From Eulemur rufifrons (lineage: Eukaryota > Chordata > Mammalia > Primates > Lemuridae): a DNA stretch of 64,000 nucleotides. Of this stretch, positions 1 through 11,574 are shown piece by piece (position 1 is the first letter of the stretch; each line of letters opens with the position of its first letter). Made by a program: the position numbers and the translations under genes. The stretch spans positions 242,224,843 through 242,288,842 of the forward strand of contig NC_090989.1 in NCBI RefSeq assembly GCF_041146395.1, written 5' to 3'. Below the pieces are notes generated by a model that saw nothing but the letters and a program-made list of their open reading frames with translations, had not been told where the DNA came from and did not search any database.

Positions 1-29
1 TCAGATGCTTTCTCTCATTTAGTGCCTTC

Positions 30-205
30 AACAACCCTTCTAGACAGGTACTATTTTTCATGCTCTCAGATGAGGAAACCAAGTCTCGGAAGCAAAACTG
101 ACTGAACTAAGATCAGAGAGTTAAAAATGTCAGAGTCTATAACTGGCATCTTCTGACTTCAGATCCAGCATACTTTCCCCTATACTGTGCTGATTGCACC
201 ACCAT
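30..205 (-). repeat. MIR SINE fragment, antisense
   Basis: Shows the antisense MIR core pattern: 'gatgaggaaacc', then an uneven stretch where 'aggtcacacagct' would lie, then a tail resembling 'actccagagcccatgctc'. Strongly diverged, as expected for a SINE older than the placental radiation. No function inferred. Confidence 0.45.
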
Positions 206-244
206 TACTGTAGATGTGTTGATTATATCTAGGGGCCAAAGTAT

Positions 245-1095
245 ACACTCATTTGATAAATGCTTTCTGAATGCTTACCATGTGCTGGGTACTGTGGTGA
301 TCCTTTGTAATGCAAGAAAAATAAGAGTAGTGAAGACAGGCCAGGAAACAAAGAAGACTAATACTAGGCCAGAAGTGCTTTTGAAGGAGTTAAGCACAAT
401 GAGGGTGGCAGTACAGAAAGGACATTTAATTGAACTGGAAAAGTTCATGGCAGCTTTCCCAGATATGAGTCTTGGAGGACAAACGGTATTTAGCTAGGAG
501 GAAAGGGGGTCAAGTGTATTCCAAGGAGAGGGAACAACATGACCAAAAGCACAGCGTTTTGAAAGAGCACTCCATTTTTGAGGAATAGCCAATAGTTGGG
601 CATGTCTAGAGCATAGGGTAGGGAAAGGGGGCCAGAAATGGGAAGGGTCTTACATGCCAAACTCAGTTATTTGGAGTTCATCCTGTAGCCATGGGAGATC
701 ATAAAAGATTTTAAGTAGAGGAATGAAATGATTACATCTAAAACTTAGAAAAATTACTTTAGCAGGATAAGAGACTATGAATTGAAAGGGAGATGGGGTT
801 GATGTTGGGAAACTGGTTGGGAGACTAGAAATAACATTTTATTATTTCTAGATGCACATAGATGTACCTTTTTAACATTTTAATTTTTCTGAAATTGGGA
901 TGCATCTTACAATCAAAGGTATGTCATAATTTAATTGGCAGCATTATTTTGTCCCTTAATTGGCCCAGATAACAGTGTGTCATATAACTGATGGCATCTC
1001 AGATTAGACAAAATACAGTGGTCCAGGCAAGAGATACTGAGGTTCTCATTCAGTGCCCTGGCAGTAGGGCAGTAAAGCAGGAAAAGATTTGAGAT
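245..1095. repeat. Old interspersed repeat of unnamed family, interrupted
   Basis: Begins with a 'tgaatgcttaccatgtgctgggtact' type of start, then purine-rich text including a 'caaggagagggaacaacatgacc' equivalent, 'catgggagatcataaaagatttt', and resumes near 1019 with 'ggtccaggcaagagatactga'. The same ordered text recurs at 7680-8240, 17190-18060, 36190-36720, 39295-39540 and 46385-46780. I recognise it as a common mammalian repeat but cannot give its family name. About 830-1015 does not match the rest and looks like a later insertion. Confidence 0.5.
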
Positions 1096-1124
1096 ACATC
1101 CTGAAATAGTTTTAATTATTAAGT

Positions 1125-1405
1125 AAAAAGAGAAATGTGCAGACTACTGTGTATAGTATGCCACAAGTTGTGAAGAAAAAGCATGTGTGTGTAGAATATT
1201 CATGAATATATTAATGAAATTTATGTTGCTGCATAAAATGTCTCTAGAATGATATACAAGAAACTCATAACACTTGTTGCTTCTAGGTAGGGGTATTGGG
1301 TGGCTGAGGAGAGCAGTGGTAGGAAAATTTTTCATTGTGTTCTATTTTGTACCTTTTCTATTTTGAGCTATATATAATGCACTTGAAATATGTAAAAAGA
1401 TAAAC
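1125..1405 (+). mobile_element. LINE-1 (L1M type) 3' end fragment
   Basis: Matches the non-coding 3' end of old L1M elements in order: 'tgtgtatagtatgccac', a GT-rich middle, 'atacaagaaactcataac', 'gggtattgggtggctgagg', 'tttgtaccttt', and a final 'gaaatatgtaaaaag'. It is severely 5'-truncated, with no coding sequence left. No target-site duplication found. Confidence 0.65.
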
Positions 1406-1514
1406 AATAAGGCAATATTTGGTAGGGACAATTGGCAAATTTGTTGACAGATTGGTTATGGGATAGAGGAGAAAAAGCATTTTATGGGTCATATTTTATT
1501 CTTTTAATGAGTCT

Positions 1515-2445
1515 GCTAATTTCTTGAAACAACTTTATGGAGGTATAACTTACATTCTATAATTTCAGCCATTTTAAGTGCACAATCCAATAATTTTTAG
1601 TAAATTTAAGGAGTAGTGTAACTATCACCACAATGGTTTTAGTACATTTTCATCATCCCTATAAGATACCTCATACTCATTTAGTTAATCTTAATTCCTA
1701 CATCTAGCCCTTCTAGACCATACTCTGCTGTCTTTTTTTTATGGCTTTGCCTTTTTTAAATGGATTCATACAATAAGTGGTGTCCTGTATATGTTTTTTA
1801 GTTTTATAAATGTTGTGGCAAGTATCAGTATAGTACTTCATTCTGGTTTTATGGCTGAATAATACTCTGTTGTATGGATATAATACATTTTGTTTTTCCA
1901 TTCACCATTTGAAGGATGTTTCAGCTGTTTCCAGTTTTTGGCTCTTATGAATAATGCTGTTATAAACATTCATGCTCAAGTCTTTGAGTGGAAGTATTTT
2001 TTTCATTTTTCTTGGGTGGACACCTAGGAGTAGAATGTTGTATGGAAAATTAATATTTGACTTTTGAAGAAACTGTCAAACTGTTTTCCAAAGTGGCTGT
2101 ATTGGTTTACGCTCCCACCAACAATGTTGGAAGTCTCCTGCTTGGCCACATCCTTGCCAATACGTGTTGTTGTCGGGCTTTTTGACAGCCTTCTGCCTGG
2201 TGGCTGTGAAGTAGTACCACATTGTGGGTTTGATTTGCATTCCTCTAATGACTAATGAAGTGGAACATCTTTTCAAGTGCTTAGTAACCATTCCTATGTC
2301 TGCTTTAATGAGTCTATTCAAATCTTTTGCCCATTTTAAAATTGGGTTGTTTGCCTTCTTATTATGGAGTTGTTGGAATTCTTTGTATCCTTAATTTTGA
2401 TTTGACAGAGGATAATTGTCTATCAGTAAGGAGACTCATTTCTTT
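1515..2445 (-). mobile_element. LINE-1 (L1M type), 3'UTR plus ORF2 C-terminus, antisense
   Basis: Read on the minus strand it holds the end of L1 ORF2 followed by an L1M 3'UTR. The minus frame at 2321-2076 retains the ORF2 C-terminal signature 'RCSTSLVIRGMQIKPTM' and later 'HCWWERKPIQPLWKTV'. The frame breaks downstream, where the '[11 protein letters not shown]'-like region (about 1900-1840) is only partly preserved. Left of this is 3'UTR text ('ggaggtataacttacattctat' antisense). A dead, 5'-truncated copy. Confidence 0.85.
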
Positions 2446-3044
2446 CTGTATTCCTAAAAATGTTTAAATTCCTTTACCTTTTAAAGGGATCCTTCACACT
2501 CTCCCCTACTTATTTTCAGAGTTATTTTCATAAGAACACAAGGATTTATTGGAAAAATTGATGACAACTTCCCCTCCTCACTGCAGACCCAACAGTTGTA
2601 ATATAAATTTTTGTATTATTTTCATTTTTGTAATATTTTCAATGCTTATAATAATCTTCTTAATCACTTTCATAGACAGACTGAAAAAGTCAATCTAACT
2701 GAGCTATGTTTTGCTTTATAATGCTCTGTAGGACACTTACTGAAATTGAGAAGTAGGTAGGTAGCTCTGAAAAGGTGATAAATGGCCACAGAAGCAAAAA
2801 CCTTTAATAAATTAAATAGAGAGACTGTGTCAATTTTAAGATGTCTCAGTTTTATAGCTTGTTATCAGACCGAAATACCAAAGCTTTAGTAAAATATCTA
2901 TTAATGCTTTGCTACAGGAAAAATGGCTTTTGATTTTTAGCTCTCCCTGGTGAATAATTTGTTTTCTTTTATTTTTATTTTATTTTTCCTTTTAAAGTAA
3001 TCACACATTACATTGCAAAGCCTCCATCTCTAACCTTCTTCAAT
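2446..3044. other. Unassigned AT-rich sequence
   Basis: No repeat family, exon or RNA gene recognised. T-rich runs occur around 2960-2995. Confidence 0.4.
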
Positions 3045-3077
3045 ACACACACAGACACAGACACACACACACACCCC
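3045..3077. repeat. (CA)n microsatellite, imperfect
   Basis: Alternating CA with GA interruptions ('acacagacacag') then a pure run of about eight CA units. Confidence 0.9.
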
Positions 3078-3742
3078 TTCTAGATTCTAAATGGACAGAA
3101 GGCATATTAAGTTACTATAGAAAAACTAAGAGGAGAGGCCTATGAGGAAGAATTAGATACACTATCTCAGGTTTCAACAAAGTATTTCTCCCTAGCTACA
3201 CCAAGGATGGGGAAGAGCTTGAATGTAAGTGGCTTGGGCTGGTAGACTGAAGTTTGAAGGAGGACAAGAGGGCCCTGTTCTTGGTCTGTCATGAACAGTG
3301 TATGGCACATGCCTGTGGGAAGGGTCAGTAAGGTCCAAAGGCTGCAACTGACTGCTTATGGTCATAATTCAGCCCTTAAACACATTCGGTTGTGCCCATG
3401 GAGTACTGTTTGCCTGTTCGGTTTTTGAACCAACACTTAAAATGTAGGAGATTTAAAATAAAAGTCTGATAAAAATGGGAAGATTTGACCATATTAGACT
3501 TACGTTTTCACATGTAACAGTGAGATGGATCTGAATGACGGGCACTTCCTTTCGAGAGCACATTTGTTCTCACTTTTACCGTAGACCACTTTCACTTTCT
3601 GTTCTTTCCCTGACTTTGAAACTATCAGTGTTAGTACTGAAAAATTATCTAGAATGCTAAAACCAGAATTTCCCTACTAGACTGCTTGCTTATTGCATTG
3701 CATTACTTTCATGATTCCTTATCAGGCATTTGAATTTGTGAC
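3078..3742. other. Unassigned sequence
   Basis: No recognised repeat, splice-bounded open frame or RNA gene. Composition is ordinary. Confidence 0.4.
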
Positions 3743-4082
3743 TGTATTAGTTTTCTAAGGCTATCATAACAAATTATCACAAAGTCGATGGCTTCAACAG
3801 AAATATATTTATAGTTAGCACCAGGTATTTCTTGGCTGTGGCTGGATCAACTCCAACATCTGGTCTTCATAATGTGGCCTTCTTCTCTCCCTTAGTCTCT
3901 CCTCTGTGTTTCCTATAAGAACACTTGTTATTGGGTTTAGGGCCCACCCAATCATCTAGATAATCTCATCTTCAGATCCTTAACTTTTTCCAAATAAGGT
4001 TACATTCACAGGTTCTGGGGATTGCATACAGACATAACTTTTCTTTTTGTGGGTGGGGGGTAACATTTAGTCCACTACAGCA
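3743..4082 (-). mobile_element. MaLR (MLT1-type) LTR, antisense, internally shortened
   Basis: Starts 'tgtattagttttctaaggct' followed by 'ataacaaattatcac', and ends with 'gggcccacccaatcat', 'ccaaataaggttacattcac' and 'aacatttagtccactacag'. These are the hallmarks of an antisense MLT1-class LTR of the non-autonomous ERVL-related MaLR group. It is about 340 bp, so the middle is shortened. An old solo LTR with no internal region beside it. Subfamily (C/D-like) is a guess. Confidence 0.7.
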
Positions 4083-4640
4083 ACCAAACTGGAGAATCCA
4101 GGAGGACATTCTAGCAGAATGAGAAGTTGAGGTCAGTGCCATTCATCAAGGTAAAGAAATAGAATGAGAACAAGATTGTAGAGAGTAATTTTATCTCAAA
4201 TCTTAGTGCACCAAGAGAATCAAACAGCCTTAAACTCTGGGATTTCCACGCTTTAGCAAGTTGAATGAGGGACAACTTAGCTTCTGTGATTCATTGATTC
4301 TACTTTGGCTTAACATACTGGTGTCATTGCTTATTCAACCTTGGCCATGGTCCTTAACTGGCTATACTGTTTGTCATCCACTTACTGCTTTCAGTTGCCT
4401 AAAACCCCAAGAGTCATCTCAAAGTTTCTGAAAATATGAACATTTTAATGAACTTAGAGCTAAGATTCTTTTTCTGCTAAATGAGGGTGCAGAGAATAGG
4501 AGAAATGTGAAACTAGGTAGTTAGTAAAACAGGTATTTGCAGAACTCAGCCTAGCCTTGGTGTGGCAGGCAGCTCTCCCCTGCCAGTTCTCTCAGAAAGC
4601 TCCCAGTTCTCTCAGACAGCTCCCAGTTGTCTGAATCCAT
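4083..4640. other. Unassigned sequence with a short tandem repeat
   Basis: Nothing recognised except a 20-bp unit repeated about 2.5 times at 4583-4633 ('ccagttctctcagaaagctc' and its near copy). Confidence 0.45.
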
Positions 4641-4775
4641 GGGGTCATAGACTGTTAGAATAGAAAGGATCTCTGAGATGGTCTTAGCTCTCACCTGAGG
4701 CTTTAGTTGAAGCAGTCAGAAATATGGGGAAATTGAGGCAGATCAAACAACCAGGAGTACAAATAGCACACAGTC
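4640..4775 (-). repeat. MIR SINE, antisense
   Basis: Contains the antisense MIR 3' region 'tcatagactgttagaatag..aggatctctgagatggtc' followed by 'atggggaaattgaggca'. Core partly diverged. Confidence 0.6.
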
Positions 4776-6278
4776 CATCCGGAATCTAGAAATCTTGCTA
4801 GTGCCTGTTTATAGACTCCTTTCTGCATTCTGGAGTTTTCCTTCTAGAAAAGACTTGTATGTGTGTGTTGGAAGGGGCATCCAGAAAACCATATCCAGTC
4901 TCCCACATATCCCAACCAAAACTGGGCACTTACATTGCTATCACCACTGACATATGGCTGAAATAATTTAGTGTTGCCCTGCTAAGACCTAGATTTTCTT
5001 TGCTGGCGCATGGTGTCCAGGGCATTGAGAAGCCCAGCCAGGAGGCTGGTCAGAGACTAATCCCAAATAGCTTGGCTTAACTCTGGGCTACAGCTGGGGG
5101 TTGCCAGAGAGAAGTGCCTGACATTCTTGCATGCTGACATCAAGCCTGGAAGCTGCTGCCCTCTGGTGAGTCAACGGCAAAAGGCCCACATCGTTCGAGA
5201 GCTGCTGCCCAATCAGAAGATGTGGTGCCACACCTCAGAAATCTTTCTAAACCTCAGCCTTCTGCAAGCTTCAAACAACTCCTTCTGAAAAAGAATGTAG
5301 AAATGATTCACGCTATAAAAAGCACAGTAGCTATAATAATAACAATAAGATAAACTCCACATTTGCTTTTAAAACAATTTATGACAGTAGGTAACCAACT
5401 TTCTGGATTTTACTCATTCAAAAAACATTTCAAATGTCTTCTTTTATGCTGAGGGAACACACTAAAGGACTAGCTGGTGCACTGAGGTTTTCTGGGTATT
5501 GAAATCAAGATGTACTAGAATGGCATTGATGTACTGGAATGGCATTAACTTCCAGTGACAGTTATTGCAACTCAGCTGGCATATTTGTAGATTATTAGCT
5601 TTTATCATAAGAATTTTATGTATAAATATGCATAAGTATAAATTCTATCATGAAATTAAATGTTGAATCTTCTCATATTTCTTATGAATTTGTGCTGTTG
5701 TCTAGTAATTTCTCTCAGTTTCTCCATTGAGCAGAAATCAGTAGGGAAATATCATGCATGAGGCAAGAGGTAAATTATTTGCTTAGTGCAACTCAAACTT
5801 GCTTATCAGGTAAGAGCAGAGTCCCTTCCATAGCATTGCCACCATATGGCATCGCCATATCGTGGAGTCCATAAAGAGGAACTGTAAAGATTAACTGGAT
5901 TTTACTTGGCAAGGTCAGGCACCTAGATGGCATGTTATAAAATGGTTAGAGGTGGAAAGGGACTCTATAGCTGGAGGCCATGTGAGATTCTGGTACTGGC
6001 TTTCCCTATAGTGCTACCTTCTGGTTTCTCAAGAACTAAAAGGTTCACTTGCCCAGGTGAGGATGCTCTCTGCATGGTTTTGGGGATGAAGGAGCCTCAG
6101 AAATAATGTCTGTGGTACTGTAGCATCACTCAGAAAAGAGAAAAGAATTGGACCTGACATGAAGAAAAGCATATAGCCAGCACTAAGACTGCTTTCCACA
6201 GGACTGGAGATCTCTACCATCTTGCCTCTCCTACATGCTGGGTATAAGAGGTTGAAGGGAAGCTAGGTTATACTAGCC
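4776..6278. other. Unassigned sequence
   Basis: About 1.5 kb with no recognised transposon or gene. It contains a 19-bp tandem duplication at 5511-5548 and is slightly GC-richer at 4980-5250. No open frame with exon-like features seen. Confidence 0.4.
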
Positions 6279-6345
6279 TATTCATTCATTCATTCATCCA
6301 TCCATTTATCAATTCATCCATTTGTTCATTTATTTGTTCAGTCAA
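6279..6345. repeat. (TTCA)n/(ATCC)n simple repeat
   Basis: 'ttcattcattcattcatcca' and degenerate continuations. It leads directly into 'ggtgccaggcattgaggata', the usual start of the unnamed old repeat family (about 6346-6460). Confidence 0.8.
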
Positions 6346-6484
6346 AAAATATGTTTTCCATATCCTAGGTGCCAGGCATTGAGGATATACTATTATTATT
6401 CTCTAATGACTAGCAGTTTACAGGAGGAAAGAGAGGAATAAATATATATTTGTGATGCAAAATAATTAGTTCCCTAATAAAAGC

Positions 6485-6650
6485 GACATATATTGAATAC
6501 TTACTAAATACCAGGAACTTTGCCAGGAGCTATAAATTAATCTCTACCATACCTCTAAGATGACATTTTTCTGTTACTTCCTTTTGGATGAAACAGAGGT
6601 CTGGGGAGATTAAGGCCCATAGCCTGTAAGGTGTGAACAACAGAAACATT
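6485..6650 (-). repeat. MIR SINE, antisense
   Basis: Antisense MIR order: 'tattgaatacttactaaata', 'ccaggaactttgccagg', then 'gatgaaacagaggtctggggag'. Diverged. Confidence 0.55.
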
Positions 6651-6899
6651 AAGCTTAGACACTTGAAGTTTTGGTCCTTAACATCCACTTACCAATTTGT
6701 AGAAAGATGATTGAAATTGTAACATCTACAATGACTCTTGAAAGCAAAGTGACACATAAAATGAGGGAATGTGTCTGCCGGCTGGGGTATTGCGGGCTGG
6801 TGATGACTTGTAGACAGACGCAACCGTACAAGACCATGCAAGGTGTATCATCAGGGGAAATGAAAGTGATTAAATGGTGTTGGAGGTTTCTGCGGGCAT

Positions 6900-7390
6900 T
6901 CTGGTTTTCTATTACTGCATAACAAAATACCAAAATTTAGTGGCCTTAAGTAACCATGATAATTTATTTAGCTCATGAATCTACAATTTGGACAGGGCTT
7001 GGATGGGACAGCTCCTCTCTGTTCTATGTGGTGTCTGCTGGGGCTGCTTGAAGGAGAGCTGGGCAGCTGGGGCTCTTCATGCATCTCCATCTTTATGTGG
7101 TCTCTTCACATGATCTCTCAAGCATGGCAGCTTCAGGTAGCAGAACTCCTGATGTGGAAGCTTGGGCCTCTAAAAGCGTTATGTTTTAAAAGAGAGAGCC
7201 AGGCAAAAGCTACGTTGCCTTTTGTGACCAAGTCTTGGAAGTCATAGAACCTCACTTGTGCTGGACTCAATTAGTTGAGGTGATCATAAGGTCTTGCCCA
7301 GGTTCAAAAGAGAACACAGATTCTACCTCTAAATGGAAAAGTGTCAAAATCTTGGAAAAGCATTTGGGACCAGAAATACCATTACAGCAA
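6900..7390 (-). mobile_element. MaLR-type LTR, antisense
   Basis: Opens with 'attactgcataacaaaatacc' and 'tttagtggcctt', continues with 'ggctcttcatgcatctcc', 'atgtggtctcttcacatgatc', 'gcatggcagcttcaggtagc', 'ttttgtgaccaagtcttgga', and ends near 'cctctaaatggaaaagtgtc'. This is the recognised ordered text of an antisense MLT1/MaLR-class LTR of near full length (about 490 bp). Exact subfamily not assigned. No flanking ERV interior. Confidence 0.65.
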
Positions 7391-7439
7391 TTTTTTTTGA
7401 AAATCAAGTGTGATAAAGGCAGCATAGTATAGTTATAAA

Positions 7440-7645
7440 AAAAAGATTTGGAGTGTGATGGGCTTTGATTTCCACTATGGGCTCTACTACCTGGGTTTCT
7501 TTGGCCAAGTTGCCTAACTCCTTTGAGTCTCAGTTTTCTTATCTGTAAAATGAGGATACTGGTATTCACCTTGCAGAATTGTTAAAGATTAAATGATGTA
7601 TATAAATCCCTTGGCATTAGAAGCTGGCACAAAGAAGGTATATCA
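7440..7645 (+). repeat. MIR SINE, sense
   Basis: Well preserved: 'gcctaactcctttgagtctc', 'agttttcttatctgtaaaat', then 'gaatt gttaaagattaaatg' and a 'ggcacaaagaaggtat' 3' part. This is the standard MIR core, ending in the L2-shared tail region. Confidence 0.85.
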
Positions 7646-7679
7646 TATAAAAGAGCTATAATTATTGGTGTATCAGTAG

Positions 7680-8240
7680 CAAGACAACTGGAAAGGGAGA
7701 AGAGGCCAGATTGTGGGAGGGCCATTGTAGCTATCAATAGTAAGTCAGTGAAATAACAATTGCAGTAATGGCCGAAAATTACTGAAAACCAGATATAGTG
7801 CTAAGTTCTTTAAAAGGAATATCTCCTTGATTGTTAACAACAAACCTATGAAGAAGGACTATTGTTATCTCATTTTATAGATGAGGAAATTAAGGATCAA
7901 AGAGGTTAAGCAACTTTCCCCCTTTGGTAAGTAGCAAAGATAGGATTTGAACCTGTTTTTGAAGGGAATGGTTTTTATCAGAACCTGTACTAGGATAGTC
8001 CACATTTAACCCGAAGACTATCAGAGTCCACTACAAATTTTTAAACAAGGCAGTCCTGAGGCCAAATTGCTTTTTGGAAAGGAGTACGGAGTGTTGATCA
8101 GAAGCTGGCAGCAGGGAGAACAGTTAGATGGTTGTTCTAGTTTAAGTGAGAGATACTGAGACATCTGAACTATTGAAGACATCAGTAGTGTGGGGGAAGT
8201 GGAGGAGGTCCTAAGAAAGTAGTGGCAGTCATGCTTGATT
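7680..8240. repeat. Unnamed old repeat carrying an antisense MIR (7770-7970)
   Basis: The outer pieces (7680-7740 and 8050-8240) match the unnamed old family: 'ggagggccattgtagctatc' and 'agttagatggttgttctagtttaagtgagag' equivalents. Between them 7770-7970 is an antisense MIR ('attttatagatgaggaaatt', 'aggttaagcaactt', 'aggatttgaacctg'). The arrangement fits MIR insertion into the older element. Confidence 0.5.
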
Positions 8241-10399
8241 GTTGATTGGGTGTAGAGAGAGAGAGAGAGGGAACATCAGTACCCATTAGTCAGCTCTGGG
8301 TGCAGGTACTGGCATGTGTCTTATTATCCAGGGCTCTAAGTGGAGAAAGAAAACAACCCCAGGGTGTCTTCTAGCCTAAAGCATATTTCCTAAGCCTTTG
8401 CACTCTCAGTCTAGACTAAAAACAAACAAAGCAGACTCTTCTGAAATACTGGAAACCCTCCCCACTTGAAATTCTCAGATCTCTTACCTTGCAATTCTAG
8501 CTTTCAAATTCCATGCTGAACTTCCTTTCCCACACCCCATGTCCTTGTACTGGGATTACAAAGATCATTTGTGTGTACTAGATGATTGTTCCTTCCCCTT
8601 CAGGGGCCTTGTGTGTAGGGGGATGACCTAAAGCTGCTTTCTCCTGTCTTGACTTCCTCCATCCAGCACTGCAACTACACGTGCAATTTGCTGGTTCTTA
8701 TAGAGGATGACTGAGTGGTCATCCTAGTCTTCCAAAAGGATCAGAGATTGGTGCTATGATGTGGTCTTCAGGCAGCCAGGAGGAACCTCTGGATGAAATA
8801 TTTACTGACTATGTTATTTAGTTTCATGATGAACTTCCTTTGGAGGGACCATATGTGCTTAGGACAGAGAAGGAACACATGTCCTTAGGTAAGGCATTCC
8901 ATATCTCAGATCAAGAACTTCAATCTATTGCTGGGTCAAGGTCTAAGAAACAAACCAGCCATCAATGAGAGAGTTAATTAAAACAAGCAAAGAACCCAAC
9001 AGACAACCCCAAAATCCTAGTTTTTCTGACTATGAAAATATTGGTTTTTACAAATTATTTTCTTAAACTGGAATAATTTCTGAGATTTAAAAAAAGTTGC
9101 CATGATCTTGTCTGATAGATGTATGCCCTGTTATTTACTTGTTTGGCTCCTCTGTATCTTTCTTATTGTATTTTCTTTATATTAGAATTAATCTCTGAAA
9201 AGTAATTTACCTTATTCTGATGCTGCATTTTGACTAAGTCACTGCCTCTCCCAGAGGGCTATGGAAATTGGAGCTTGATTGAACAGCTTTTTCTTTAGGT
9301 GTAGTGGGTGCTTCATTTAACTCAGTGTTCCTGACAATAAATCAGTTGAGAAGAGAGCATTACTCTAATTGTTTGAACGCTTGTCTCTGCATGTTGCTTG
9401 ATCATTCAATAATGGTTATTGACTCTGCCTCTGGCTGTGCCAGTCTCTGAAGTTACAAGGTGGCTAAGCTATACCAGTGCCTACTCACACAGTTTGGCCA
9501 TAGTGCTACCCGAGGATCTCGAACCCACCTTCTCCTAATAAATAGGGAGGCTTAAATGTGACTTTGTACACTGCATTATCCCTTTAGAGAAATTATTTAC
9601 TGTACCTCTAATATTACTCAACATTTTTATTTACAAAGAAAGAAAATTGAGCAGTTTTATGATTTAGAAATTCCCCTGAAATGGATATTTAATTGTGCTT
9701 TTCTAATGCAACTCACTAAATTGGTGAATGGCAGTGAGTGAATAACTGATGAGATCATACTTTCTCGTTATGGGCTGCTACGAACACTGTGGAGCAGCAA
9801 CATATGAGAATATAAAACACAGACAAGGTTCTAGCTTTTGTCTAGAGGCCTTTTTGCTTGTTAAAGAGGTTCCCAAACCACTGAACTTTAGACTAAAAAA
9901 AAAAAAAAAAAGAGAGAGAGAGAGAAAATCTCAAACAAAAGCAGTTTGATAATCTAAGCTACTCTCCCTTTAATTAAATTTTGCATTTAGGGGATTATTT
10001 TTCTTTTTTTCCCAGAAGGAAACGTCTTGCTTAAGACAGCTTCAGCAATTTAAGCACATTTTCTGAGCATATAGAGCAAATAAGAGGCAATCATTTGTCA
10101 GTCATAAAGATAAGCCAAGGAATGGAAATGCTTTTGTAGGTCACGTCACCTGACAGAAACTTTGGACTGATCCTTTCCTGGTTCAAGAGTTCAGCCATAA
10201 GACCCACTTTCCCTATCAGCTGGCTCAAGCTGATAAGGTAGTGAAGAAGCAAATGTTCCTGGGAGTTATTTAATTGTCCTTGTGACATAAGGGTTGGGGG
10301 ATTAGTCTGTACAGAGTTACTTCTGGTTGGTGTATTTTTCTTTCAAATAAAGTGCTGTCTCCCCTGATGGGACAGGGTTAATGGAGTTTGTTTAAGCAC
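8241..10399. other. Unassigned 2.2-kb stretch
   Basis: No family or exon recognised. It contains a short (GA)n at 8255-8270 and an A-tract running into (GA)n at 9896-9927. The A-tract could be the tail of an old retroposon, but I cannot identify a body upstream of it. Confidence 0.4.
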
Positions 10400-10475
10400 T
10401 TTTTGTTGAATTCCTAGTGCCTAGTACAGAGCTTTTAGCCCTGCTAGGTTTCCTGTGAGTACTTATTGAAGGAAT
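10400..10475 (+). repeat. L2 LINE 3'-end fragment
   Basis: 'gaattcctagtgcctagtac' followed by 'agagctttta' and 'gagtacttattgaagga' resembles the L2 terminal text (a 'cagtgcctggcacatagta..caataaatgttt' form). Short and diverged. Confidence 0.4.
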
Positions 10476-10904
10476 AATTATAAACTCGGACTCAGATTGG
10501 TGATTGACTAGGGATAAACATGATTCAAGAGCAATTAAGTAAGATCAAGTATTGCATTGTATACCCATCACATATATTAGAAGCAGTGATGGAGGTGAGA
10601 GTAGGATTGAGGGTGAGTTCTTTGAAACTGCATCTGAGATGTTATCTGTTATTCAGTATTGGCTGGGTCTGTCTTCTCCCAGGAGTTTGGCCTAAAAGGA
10701 GTTCACTAAAAAGTATTGCCTCCAAAATGCTCTGTAGGGAAGCTTTGATGAATTGCAGCTGCCACTGTCATTTAAATGGGGGTTGAGCGCTGGATCTCCC
10801 ATACCTGATTCAACTCTTTTTCCCTTCCACTCCCACAGGCCTCCCATCTTTCCTTCTATTTCCTGGTCTGGTAAACACCAACAGTGGAACAGTTTCTGCA
10901 GCTT
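10476..10904. other. Unassigned sequence
   Basis: An 88-codon open frame (10520-10786) lies here but has no recognisable domain. I treat it as chance. Confidence 0.4.
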
Positions 10905-11065
10905 CCATCCTAACTTGAATTCTAGTCATGTCACTGCCACAAATGTGGACCTAGAAGTCAGCTGACTTCCATGAACCTTAGCTTCTTCAGCTGTAAATAA
11001 ATAATTGAATAAGATGATGGTCAAGGTGTTTCACTAATTCTAAAATTTTGTTATTTTGTGAACAG
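10905..11065 (+). repeat. MIR SINE, sense
   Basis: 'tctagtcatgtcactgccac', 'cttagcttcttcagctgtaa', 'aagatgatggtcaaggtgtt' and 'ttctaaaattttgttatttt' follow MIR order through the 3' end. Confidence 0.7.
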
Positions 11066-11574
11066 ACCCTAGTTACAGTAGCTCGAAGTAGATACTTGAT
11101 CCACTATTATTTTCTCTACTAAGATGTAGTTACTACTTGATCATTATTTTCCTTAAAAGCTGGTCTTTATTCTCTGATGTCTTATATTTATTAGTATAAA
11201 TATCCACTGGGTGCCTGTTATTTAACCAAGTAGATTCCTTAGCCAAAGCTAAGGAATCTAAATATCCCTTCTGGCCCTATCCCTTGAGTGAGTAAAGTCT
11301 GAAAATCATCAAGTTGGATTCTCTAATAGGGCTGTGGATTCAACATAGATCCCCAGAAGTCTTGGAATATATAATAACAGTGTCCACGGACAGAGAAATA
11401 GTACTTTTTGGTATTTTCTTCTAAGTAGTACAAATACCTGCATGTCATAATGTTATTATTGTGGACCTTATATTTTCTTGAGAGCTTAGTGTATGTTAGA
11501 CACTGTCAGTAAGGATGTTGGATATTGTTTAATTTTTTTCAAAATGTGGTATTTAGTTACTATGATTATTATTT
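11066..11574. other. Unassigned sequence with a perfect hairpin
   Basis: Nothing recognised apart from the inverted repeat 11231-11260: two perfect 13-bp arms ('tagattccttagc') around the 4-nt loop 'caaa'. Confidence 0.5.

Noticed and set aside
4583..4633. Short regular repeats considered as a CRISPR-like array
   Set aside because: Copies are directly tandem without spacers, and the genome is a mammal's; a slippage minisatellite explains it.
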